Assembly (NCBI RefSeq): GCF_001667925.1
Contig: NZ_LZJR01000010.1
Coordinates: forward strand, 121,960-185,959
Direction: 5' to 3'
Source of the DNA: Mycobacterium sp. E2479
GTDB taxonomy: Bacteria > Actinomycetota > Actinomycetes > Mycobacteriales > Mycobacteriaceae
DNA: 64,000 nucleotides
Shown here: positions 56,249-64,000 of the stretch, in pieces
Position numbering within the stretch: the stretch's first letter is position 1
Layout: every line of letters starts with the position of its first letter
Notes under the pieces: model-generated
What the model was told of the DNA's origin: nothing
The model's database searches: none
What the model saw: only the letters and a program-made list of their open reading frames with translations
Made by a program: the position numbers and the translations under genes

Positions 56249-57457
56249 ATGCGGATACTCATCTCCGGCGCCAGCATCGCTGGCCCGGTCCTGGCGTACT
56301 GGCTGACCCGATACGGTTTCGACGTCACCGTGGTGGATTGCGCAGCGACGCTGCGAAAAACCGGCGGCCACGCCGTCGACTTGTTCCGTCCCGCAATGGA
56401 AATCTCGACGAAGATGGGCGTCCTCCCGCACATCGAGGCGCGCGCCACCGGAACCGAACGGCTGACGATGTACCGCGAAGCCCGGACAAAAGCCATCGAC
56501 GTCGACCTCGCCAAGATCTACGCCGCCACCTCCGACTCGCACGTAGAGATCATGCGCGACGACCTGAGCGAGATCTACTACGACGCCGCCCGCGACGATG
56601 TCGAGTACCTGTTCGGTGACTCGATCACCGCGATCGAGCACGACGGAACCGTGACATTTGAGCGGTCGTCGGCGCGTTCGTTCGACGTCATCGTGGGCGC
56701 CGACGGGTTGCACTCTAATGTTCGGCGCCTGACTTTCGGCGAGGACGCCAAGCTGACGCGCTTCCTCGGCGGGTACCTGTCAGTGCTGTCGGCACCGAAG
56801 GCGCTGGTCGAGTCCGGTGAGATGGTCGCTCACGTCGGCGTCGGCCGCTTCGCCGGAATCTACACGGCGGATCACCTGGATGACGCCCGTGCGGTGTTCA
56901 TGTTTCGCAGCAAAGAGGAATTGGACTATGGGCACCGTGATGCGTTGCGGCAGAAGGAATTACTGAAGAACGCGTTCGCCGGGATGCACGAGCAGGTGGA
57001 TAGCTGGCTGGCAGAACTGGACCGCACGCGCACCTTCTACTTCGACTCGATCACCCAACTGCGGACCGACCGGTGGTCGCGGCGCCGCGTCACCCTGGTC
57101 GGCGACGCGGGATACTGCCCGGGACCCGCGGTGGGCGGCAGCACCAGCCTCGCCATCCTCGGCGCCTACGTGCTGGCCGGGGAGCTCGCCGAGGCCGACG
57201 GCGACCATCTGCGCGCCTTCGCCGCCTATGAGCTGCGGATGCGCGAACCCGTGCAGCGCAGCCGAGCGTTCGCCCGCGCCGCGGCCAAAGGCATCATCCC
57301 CGGTTCCCGAATCGGAGTGTGGGCGTTGACCCGTGGAGCCCAGCTGATCTCGGCGATGCCCGGGTCGCTGTCCCGCTCAGTGGCGAAGCTCAACACCAAG
57401 GGCATCCGGATGCACGATTCGATGCCGGTGCCCGAATACACCGGAAGCGACGCCTGA
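56249..57457 (+). CDS. FAD-dependent aromatic-hydroxylase-type monooxygenase (copy 2)
   Basis: 402 residues from ATG 56249, with GGGAGG 6 nt upstream. It is a paralogue of the 51365 gene: ISGASIAGPVLAYWLTRYGFDVTVVD (FAD; GxSxxG in place of GxGxxG), IVGADGLHSNVRRLTFGED (DG motif) and RRRVTLVGDAGYCPGPAVGGSTSLAILGAYVLAGELA (GD motif). It hydroxylates an aromatic compound or inactivates a drug; the actual substrate is unknown. Divergent tetR and two operators indicate induction by a small molecule, probably the substrate. The second LLM gene follows after 67 nt, likely in the same operon. Confidence 0.91.
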   Translation: MRILISGASIAGPVLAYWLTRYGFDVTVVDCAATLRKTGGHAVDLFRPAMEISTKMGVLPHIEARATGTERLTMYREARTKAIDVDLAKIYAATSDSHVEIMRDDLSEIYYDAARDDVEYLFGDSITAIEHDGTVTFERSSARSFDVIVGADGLHSNVRRLTFGEDAKLTRFLGGYLSVLSAPKALVESGEMVAHVGVGRFAGIYTADHLDDARAVFMFRSKEELDYGHRDALRQKELLKNAFAGMHEQVDSWLAELDRTRTFYFDSITQLRTDRWSRRRVTLVGDAGYCPGPAVGGSTSLAILGAYVLAGELAEADGDHLRAFAAYELRMREPVQRSRAFARAAAKGIIPGSRIGVWALTRGAQLISAMPGSLSRSVAKLNTKGIRMHDSMPVPEYTGSDA

Positions 57458-57524
57458 CAGCATGTCCGGTAGAGCCGCGGTGCCGGGCCGCCGCGGCATG
57501 CGCGCCACGAAGGGAAGGCCTCAC

Positions 57525-58385
57525 ATGGAACTGACCGGTGTCGGGATCTGGAGCAGTCAACTTCGCTACGGCGACCCGGTTGAATCCGCCGAGGCGGCAA
57601 CCGAACTCGACGAAATGGGGTTTTCGGCATTGTGGATACCCGACGTCGGTGGGCCGGTGTTCGACGCGGTGGGGCACCTGCTTGCCGCGACCCGGCGGAC
57701 CGTAATCGCCACAGGCATCTTGAATCTGTGGATGCATTCGCCCGCCGACGTCGCCGACTCCTACGCGACCCTGACCGCCGAGCACGGTGACCGTTTTCTA
57801 CTCGGGATCGGCGTCAGCCACGCCCCGTTGATCGATGCCGGTCAACCCGGACGGTACCGCAGGCCGCTGGCGGCAACCGCATCCTTCCTGGACGGCTTGG
57901 ATGCCGCGCCGCATCCGGTTCCCATCAAGCGCCGGGTGCTTGCCGCGTTGGGCCCGAAGATGCTGACGCTGTCAGCGACCCGGGCCGGTGGCGCCCATCC
58001 CTACCTCGTCACCCCTGAGCACACCGCTTCTGCCCGTTCGACTTTGGGCCCGAGCCCGTTGCTGCTGCCAGAACAGACGGTTATCTTGACGAACAGCGTC
58101 GACGAGGCCCGCCGAATCGGAACCGATTGGCTGCGGTCGTATTTGGCCTTGCCCAACTATGCAAACAACCTGTTGCGCACCGGCTTCACCGAAGACGATC
58201 TGTCGCAGGTGAGCGATCGCCTGTTCGACGGCATCATCGCCTGGGGTGATGAAGAGGTCGTGACGCGCCGCGTCGCCGAGCATCGTGCCGCGGGCGCCGA
58301 CCAGGTCTGCGTCCAGGTGCTGCTGCCCGATCCGCGGGTATTCCCGCGAGAGGAATGGCGCCGCATCGCCGCCGCCTTCCGATAG
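57525..58385 (+). CDS. F420-dependent luciferase-like oxidoreductase (copy 2)
   Basis: 286 residues from ATG 57525 (MELTGVGIWSSQLRYGD), with AAGG a suitable distance upstream; upstream in-frame ATGs give an unconserved extension. The luciferase-like barrel of the mycobacterial TIGR03620 kind is indicated by ELDEMGFSALWIPDVGGPVFDAVGHLLAATRRTVIATGILNLWMHSPADVADSYATLTAEHGDRFLLGIGVSHAPLID. Presumed F420 or FMN cofactor; substrate unknown. It is transcribed after the TetR-controlled monooxygenase, and the methyltransferase gene follows after 32 nt. Confidence 0.88.
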   Translation: MELTGVGIWSSQLRYGDPVESAEAATELDEMGFSALWIPDVGGPVFDAVGHLLAATRRTVIATGILNLWMHSPADVADSYATLTAEHGDRFLLGIGVSHAPLIDAGQPGRYRRPLAATASFLDGLDAAPHPVPIKRRVLAALGPKMLTLSATRAGGAHPYLVTPEHTASARSTLGPSPLLLPEQTVILTNSVDEARRIGTDWLRSYLALPNYANNLLRTGFTEDDLSQVSDRLFDGIIAWGDEEVVTRRVAEHRAAGADQVCVQVLLPDPRVFPREEWRRIAAAFR

Positions 58386-58417
58386 GGGCGACCTGCCCCA
58401 GGGGCTTAGGCTGAGCC

Positions 58418-59023
58418 ATGGCTTCCAAGCAAACGCTGTTTCGGATCTTCTACCGCATCGGGTTCACCCCATGGGACGGTCATCCGCTCGCGCAGAGCGT
58501 GCGGGATCTGGTCGAGGGAACGCGCGACGCCGCAGCGCTCCCCGCCGGGTCGGCTCTAGAGGTCGGTTGCGGTACCGGTGACTGCTCCATCTATCTCGCC
58601 CAGCACGGCTGGAAGGTCACCGCGGTCGACTTCGTGGCCAGGCCACTCGAACGCGCACGTGCCAAAGCAAGCGCGGCCGGCGCCGACGTCGAGTTCCGCC
58701 AAGCCGACGTCACGCAGCTGAGCCGCACCGGCATCGGCGCGAACTTCGAGTTGATCGTCGACAATGGCTGTCTGCACAACATGAGCGACGCCGATCGCGA
58801 CGCGTACGTCCGCGAAATCAGCGCGCTGGCGGTTCCGGAGGCACGGCTGCTGATCGTGGCGTTCGTCCCGGGCGGGCGGGTCGGGGTGCGCGGAGTGGAC
58901 CGCGCCGAGATGGAACGACGATTCGCCCAGAACTGGGCTCTGTTGTCGGCCGGCGCCGAACGCGAGCTGGACCGCGCCGAGAAGACACCGGCGTGGTACT
59001 ACCTGTTCCAAAGGCGCCGTTAG
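58418..59023 (+). CDS. Class I SAM-dependent methyltransferase
   Basis: 201 residues from ATG 58418. The Rossmann-like fold has motif I ALEVGCGTGDCSIYLAQHGWKVTAVDF (SAM binding), the acidic loop VDF, motif II-like ADVTQL and the motif IV region FELIVDNGCLHNMS. The size and FTPWDGHP opening are typical of small-molecule methyltransferases (thiopurine or tellurite-resistance type and others). The substrate is unknown. It is the last plus-strand gene of the accessory block; a terminator follows. Confidence 0.88.
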   Translation: MASKQTLFRIFYRIGFTPWDGHPLAQSVRDLVEGTRDAAALPAGSALEVGCGTGDCSIYLAQHGWKVTAVDFVARPLERARAKASAAGADVEFRQADVTQLSRTGIGANFELIVDNGCLHNMSDADRDAYVREISALAVPEARLLIVAFVPGGRVGVRGVDRAEMERRFAQNWALLSAGAERELDRAEKTPAWYYLFQRRR

Positions 59024-59046
59024 TCTTTCGCGACCACCGCACGCAG

Positions 59047-59078
59047 AAGCCCCCGAAACCTGGTTGGCTCGGGGGCTT
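59047..59078. terminator. Intrinsic terminator between the methyltransferase gene and fadB
   Basis: AAGCCCCCGA (59047-59056) and TCGGGGGCTT (59069-59078) pair perfectly over 10 bp with a 12-nt loop, followed by TC on the plus strand and preceded by GA. It lies 23 nt after one stop and 22 nt from the convergent fadB stop. Confidence 0.88.
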
Positions 59079-59099
59079 TCGCGCCTGCGTAACGCAGGA

Positions 59100-61244
59100 C
59101 TAGCTGAGCGACGCCGGCGGCAGGAAGCGGTCGCCGTACTTGGCGGCCAGTTCCTTGGCCCGGGCCACGAAGGCTTCCTTGCCGACACCATGCGCACCCT
59201 CGTAACCGACGATGAACTGGGCGCTACCACCGGTGTACGGCGGGAAGCCGATGCCCATGATCGAGCCGATGTTGGCGTCGGCGGTCGACGTCAGCACGCC
59301 CTCGTCGAGGCACTTCTGGGTTTCCAGCGCCTCGGCGAACAGCATCCGGTCGATCATGTCCTGCAGCGGCGGTTGCGAGCTGCCGGACTTGAACGTCTCG
59401 CGTAGGCCCGGCCACAGGCGGGTCCGCTTGCCATCCACGTACTCGTAGAAGCCGGCGCCCTTCAATCGCGAGGGCCTGCCCAGCTCGATCATCTTCTCGA
59501 CGACGGCTTCGGCCGGGTGCGGCTCGTAAGTGCCGCCCGCGTCCTCGACACCCTTGCGGGTGGCCGCGGCGATCTTGTGCATCAGCTCCAGGTTGAGCTC
59601 GTCGGACAGCTGCAGCGGCGGCGCCGGGTAGCCGGCCTGCGAACCGGCGTGCTCGATGCTGGCCGGCTCCACGCCCTCACCCAGCATCGCGAGCGCCTCG
59701 TTGACGAACGTCCCGATGACGCGGCTGGTGAAGAATCCGCGGCTGTCGTTGACCACGATCGGGGTCTTGCCGATGGCCAGCGTGTAGTCGAAGACCCGCG
59801 CCAGCGCCTCGTCGGATGTCTTCTCGCCCTTGATGATTTCCACCAGCGGCATCTTGTCGACCGGGGAGAAGAAGTGGATCCCGATGAAGTCCTCCTGCCG
59901 CTTGACGCCGGTCGCCAGACCGGTGATCGGCAGCGTCGAGGTGTTCGATCCCAGCAGCGCGTTGGGCTCGACGATGTCCTCGATCTCCTGGAACACCTTG
60001 TGCTTGAGTTCCTGGTTCTCGAATACCGCCTCGATCACGAAGTCGACGCCCTTGAGGTCGGCCGGGTCGGCGGTCGGCGTGATGCGGTCCAGCAGCGCCT
60101 TGCTCTTCTCCTCGGTGGTCTTGCCACGCGAAAGTGCCTTGGCCTCAAGCTTTTCCGAGTATCCCTTGCCCTTTTGAGCGGCTTCGACGCTGACGTCCTT
60201 GAGCACCACGTCATATCCGGCCTTGGCCGAGACGTAGGCGATGCCGGCGCCCATCATGCCCGCGCCCAGCACACCGATCTTGTTGATCTTGACCGGCTCG
60301 ATGCCATCCGGTCGGGAGCCGCCACCGTTGATGTGCTGCAGGTCGAAGAAGAACGCCTGGATCATGTTCTTTGCGACCTGGCCGGTGACCAGCTGGGTGA
60401 AGTAACGGCTCTCGATGCGGCTGGCGGTATCGAAGTCCACCTGCGCGCCCTCGACGGCCGCGTCCAAAATGGCCCGCGGCGCCGGCATCGGTGCGCCCTT
60501 GAGCTGCTTCTTCAGCAGCGCCGGGAACGACGGCAGGATGCCGGCCAGCGCAGGGCTGGACGGGGTGCCGCCGGGCATCTTGTAACCCTTTTTGTCCCAG
60601 GGCTGTTCATGCGAATCAGGGTTGGCCTTGATCCACGCCTTGGCGGCGGGCACCAGCTCCTCGACCGAGCCGACGAGCTCGTCGACCAGCCCGACCTCCT
60701 TGGCCTTCTCCGCCTTGAAGCGAGTGCCCTGCGAAAGGATGTTCATGAACGCGTTCTGAATTCCGAACATCCGCACCGTGCGGGTCACACCGCCGCCGCC
60801 GGGCAGCAGCCCCAGCGTGACCTCGGGGAAGCCCACCACGAGACCCTTGACGTCCGCGGCGATGCGGTGATGACAGGCCAGCGCGATCTCCAGGCCGCCT
60901 CCCAGCGCGGCGCCGTTGATGGCCGCGACCACCGGCTTACCCAGCGTCTCCAGCGCACGCAGGTCACGCTTGACCGACTCGACGGTGTCGAAAGCCTCAC
61001 CGGCGTTCTCCGGACCGAGGTTGATCATGCCTTTCAGGTCACCGCCGGCGAAGAACGTCTTCTTCGCGCTGGTGATGACCACGCCGGTGATCGAATCCTT
61101 CTCGGCAACAAGACGTTCCACAGCGTTGTGCATGGACTCGCTGTAGTGCTCGTTCATCACGTTGGCCGACCCGGTGGGATCGTCCAGGGTCAGGGTGACG
61201 ATGCCGTCGTCGTCCTTGTCCCACTGAATGGTGTTCTCTGCCAT
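59100..61244 (-). CDS. fadB: Fatty-oxidation multifunctional enzyme FadB (enoyl-CoA hydratase / 3-hydroxyacyl-CoA dehydrogenase)
   Basis: 714 residues from ATG 61244 (MAENTIQWDKD). Residues about 1-190 are the crotonase (hydratase) domain (GGDLKGMINLG; INGAALGGGLEIALACHHRI; GLLPGGGGVTRTVRM, with catalytic Glu nearby). After a linker, from about 325, comes the 3-hydroxyacyl-CoA dehydrogenase NAD fold (GVLGAGMMGAGIAYVSAKAGYDVVLKDV; SNTSTLPITGLATG; GIHFFSPVDKMPLVEII). Two C-terminal helical domains end in GIGFPPYTGGSAQF. It catalyses the hydration and oxidation steps of beta-oxidation. It starts 4 nt after the fadA stop on the same strand. Confidence 0.96.
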   Translation of the reverse strand: MAENTIQWDKDDDGIVTLTLDDPTGSANVMNEHYSESMHNAVERLVAEKDSITGVVITSAKKTFFAGGDLKGMINLGPENAGEAFDTVESVKRDLRALETLGKPVVAAINGAALGGGLEIALACHHRIAADVKGLVVGFPEVTLGLLPGGGGVTRTVRMFGIQNAFMNILSQGTRFKAEKAKEVGLVDELVGSVEELVPAAKAWIKANPDSHEQPWDKKGYKMPGGTPSSPALAGILPSFPALLKKQLKGAPMPAPRAILDAAVEGAQVDFDTASRIESRYFTQLVTGQVAKNMIQAFFFDLQHINGGGSRPDGIEPVKINKIGVLGAGMMGAGIAYVSAKAGYDVVLKDVSVEAAQKGKGYSEKLEAKALSRGKTTEEKSKALLDRITPTADPADLKGVDFVIEAVFENQELKHKVFQEIEDIVEPNALLGSNTSTLPITGLATGVKRQEDFIGIHFFSPVDKMPLVEIIKGEKTSDEALARVFDYTLAIGKTPIVVNDSRGFFTSRVIGTFVNEALAMLGEGVEPASIEHAGSQAGYPAPPLQLSDELNLELMHKIAAATRKGVEDAGGTYEPHPAEAVVEKMIELGRPSRLKGAGFYEYVDGKRTRLWPGLRETFKSGSSQPPLQDMIDRMLFAEALETQKCLDEGVLTSTADANIGSIMGIGFPPYTGGSAQFIVGYEGAHGVGKEAFVARAKELAAKYGDRFLPPASLS

Positions 61245-61248
61245 GGTC

Positions 61249-62460
<1,212 letters not shown>

Positions 62461-62519
62461 GACGACTTCCTGATCTGGCGAATAGGGTTCGAATCCGTCT
62501 CCAAGACTAGATCCCGACC

Positions 62520-62557
62520 CACCCTAACAGGGTGCCCGGCCAACCTGTTGGTTGGCC
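62520..62557. promoter_or_regulatory. Two inverted repeats in the fadAB promoter region
   Basis: CACCCT-AAC-AGGGTG (62520-62534) and GGCCAAC-CTGTTG-GTTGGCC (62538-62557) are both perfect inverted repeats, 3 nt apart. They are 60-97 nt before fadA. The second is the size and symmetry of a TetR-type operator. They may bind an acyl-CoA-responsive regulator; no regulator gene is adjacent. Confidence 0.6.
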
Positions 62558-62626
62558 AAGACCGCACAGCTCAGGGGTGCCTAGCGACGCGGACCACGCG
62601 GCGCCTGGGGCACGGCCGCCGAGCCG

Positions 62627-62691
62627 CCGAACGTGAAACTGCGTACACGCTCGGCGTCGTGTGCGCACCTAACTTCACGTTGGGCCCAACG
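62627..62691. repeat. Long palindromic element between fadA and dapC
   Basis: CCGAACGTGAA (62627-62637) pairs with TTCACGTTGGG (62674-62684, one mismatch), and GCGTACACG (62641-62649) with CGTGTGCGC (62658-62666, one mismatch), around an 8-nt loop. It runs into a perfect 14-bp palindrome CGTTGGGCCCAACG (62678-62691). The arm CGAACGTGRA recurs in the hairpin after the second DUF559 gene. Confidence 0.8.
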
Positions 62692-62744
62692 CCAACGCTG
62701 GCATGACATTCGCGGAAACCATGCCCCGCTTAAGCTCGACCACC

Positions 62745-63947
62745 ATGACGGTGTCGCGACTGCGCCCCTACGCGACCACGGTGTTCGCCGAGATGTCGGC
62801 GCTGGCCGCGCGGATCGGAGCGGTGAATCTTGGCCAGGGGTTCCCCGACGAGGACGGGCCCCCGGCCATGCTGAAGGCCGCCCAGGAGGCGATCGCCGAC
62901 GGCGTCAATCAATATCCGCCGGGCATCGGCATCGCACCGCTGCGCCACGCCATCGCCGCCCAGCGGCAGCGCCGCTACGGCATCGACTACGACCCGGACA
63001 CCGAGGTGCTGGTGACGGTCGGGGCGACCGAGGCCATCGCCTCGGCGGTGATCGGCCTGGTCGAACCCGGTTCCGAGGTCCTGCTCATCGAGCCGTTCTA
63101 CGACTCCTACTCGCCGGTGGTGGCGATGGCGTCCGCGCACCGGGTGGCCGTGCCGCTGGTTCCCCATGGCCGCGGCTTCGCCCTGGACGCCGATGCTCTG
63201 CGCCGAGCGGTGACGCCACGGACCCGCGCGGTGATCGTCAACTCCCCGCACAACCCGACCGGTACCGTTCTGAGCGCCGATGAGTCGGCGGCCATCGCCG
63301 AGATCGCGGTCGCGGCCGATCTGTTGGTGATCACCGACGAGGTCTACGAGCACCTGGTGTTCGACGGGCGTCAGCATGTGCCGCTGGCCGGCTTCGACGG
63401 CATGGCGCAGCGAACGATCACCATCTCCAGTGCCGCCAAGATGTTCAACTGCACCGGCTGGAAGATCGGCTGGGCTTGCGGCCCAGCACATCTCATCGCC
63501 GGGATGCGCGCCGCCAAACAGTATCTGAGCTATGTCGGCGGCGCACCGTTCCAGCCGGCGGTGGCGCTGGCGCTGGAGACCGAGGATGCGTGGGTGGCGG
63601 GCCTACGCGCGACTTTGCAGGCCAGACGCGATCGACTGGCCGGCGGGCTGATCGACGTCGGGTTCGAGGTGCACGACAGCGCCGGTACCTACTTCCTGTG
63701 CGCCGATCCGCGTCCGCTGGGCTACGACGACAGCAGCGCATTCTGCGCGGAACTTCCGGCAAAGGTCGGAGTGGCCGCGATCCCGATGTCAGCCTTTTGT
63801 GACCCGGCCACCACCGACGGTACGGCCGACGTGTGGAATCACTTGGTGCGCTTCACCTTCTGCAAACGCGACGACACCCTCGATGAGGCGATCAAGCGAC
63901 TGGGCACCCTGCGCGCCGCTAGTTACTTCGACCTGAAAAAGGGTTGA
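62745..63947 (+). CDS. dapC: PLP-dependent aminotransferase DapC (N-succinyl-LL-DAP aminotransferase)
   Basis: 400 residues from ATG 62745 (MTVSRLRPYATTVFAEM); 14 further codons upstream are open, with another ATG at 62721. It is a fold-type I aminotransferase: NLGQGFPDEDGPPAML, VTVGATEAIASAVIGLVEPG, INSPHNPTGTVLS, DEVYEHLVFDG, and the PLP-Lys block ISSAAKMFNCTGWKIGWACG, then the substrate Arg in HLVRFTFCKRD. The M. tuberculosis orthologue Rv0858c has been characterised structurally as DapC of the lysine/diaminopimelate pathway; the same fold also includes kynurenine and methionine aminotransferases. It is divergent from fadA over about 285 nt. Confidence 0.93.
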   Translation: MTVSRLRPYATTVFAEMSALAARIGAVNLGQGFPDEDGPPAMLKAAQEAIADGVNQYPPGIGIAPLRHAIAAQRQRRYGIDYDPDTEVLVTVGATEAIASAVIGLVEPGSEVLLIEPFYDSYSPVVAMASAHRVAVPLVPHGRGFALDADALRRAVTPRTRAVIVNSPHNPTGTVLSADESAAIAEIAVAADLLVITDEVYEHLVFDGRQHVPLAGFDGMAQRTITISSAAKMFNCTGWKIGWACGPAHLIAGMRAAKQYLSYVGGAPFQPAVALALETEDAWVAGLRATLQARRDRLAGGLIDVGFEVHDSAGTYFLCADPRPLGYDDSSAFCAELPAKVGVAAIPMSAFCDPATTDGTADVWNHLVRFTFCKRDDTLDEAIKRLGTLRAASYFDLKKG

Positions 63948-64000
63948 TGGTTAGTGCGCCTGGATGTTGGTCCCTGGCTGGAATCGCTGAGGGTGGCGTG
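63947..64000 (+). CDS. Possible start of another gene, cut by the window end
   Basis: After the dapC stop (63945-63947) an ATG (63947) overlaps as TGATG, and a GTG (63954) follows. Both frames are open to the edge over about 15-18 codons. In M. tuberculosis a small gene of unknown function (Rv0857) neighbours dapC. Too short to judge. Confidence 0.25.
   Translation, partial: MVSAPGCWSLAGIAEGGV

Overview
The window is mycobacterial chromosome, almost certainly from a non-tuberculous and probably slow-growing Mycobacterium. The evidence is high GC, a PPE-SVP protein, mycobacterial DUF families, an rpfA gene behind a Crp-like site and a c-di-AMP (ydaO-type) riboswitch, and gene order matching, from memory, M. 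tuberculosis Rv0915c back to about Rv0858c in inverted orientation. No rRNA, tRNA, CRISPR array, intact insertion sequence or prophage was seen.

Layout. 1-4.9 kb: the 5' part of a PPE gene, a gene-poor stretch, a small secreted protein and a secreted DUF4185 (GH183-like arabinanase) protein. 4.9-8.2 kb: a thiolase-like enzyme, a carotenoid-cleavage-type dioxygenase and a VOC protein, overlapping or abutting. 8.2-16.2 kb: a long minus-strand run reading from echA6 through a metallo-beta-lactamase-fold protein, a serine-hydrolase lipoprotein, ctpE, the Rv0909/Rv0910-type toxin-antitoxin pair, a double VOC protein and a membrane protein. 16.2-22.8 kb: accD3, a DUF559 endonuclease-like gene between 61-bp direct repeats, prrA-prrB, a DUF2630 gene and a FAD oxidoreductase. 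22.8-31.8 kb: gltA2, pdxH, citA, VOC, fprB with an AurF-type diiron gene, serC and sepH. 31.8-42.7 kb: a TrmH methyltransferase, MarR, small membrane proteins, an MFS transporter, a second DUF559 gene with its own flanking repeats, a Xi-class GST, fadE10, cspB and a YccF protein. 42.6-47.2 kb: molybdenum-cofactor genes moaA2-moaD2 and moaC2-mog-moaE2 on either side of rpfA. 47.2-51.1 kb: an XPB helicase and its partner. 51.2-59.0 kb: an accessory block absent at this point in M. tuberculosis (XPB and fadB are adjacent there), with two paralogous FAD monooxygenases, a thiolase/DUF35 pair, an ABM protein, two F420-type luciferase-like proteins, a TetR regulator with visible operators and a methyltransferase. 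59.1-64 kb: fadB-fadA with palindromes in the promoter region, then dapC.

How the genes work together. The conserved backbone carries fatty-acid metabolism (echA6, accD3, fadE10, fadA, fadB), the citrate node (gltA2, citA), serine and lysine biosynthesis (serC, dapC), Moco synthesis, and growth and division control (prrAB, sepH, rpfA).

The most notable unexplained structure is the pair of DUF559 genes, each with related direct repeats just upstream of its start and just after its stop, one set overlapping the end of accD3. This looks like a small mobile nuclease cassette associated with palindromes. A second is a 3' scrap of an arfC-like gene after prrB, apparently the scar of a lost ompA/arf operon.
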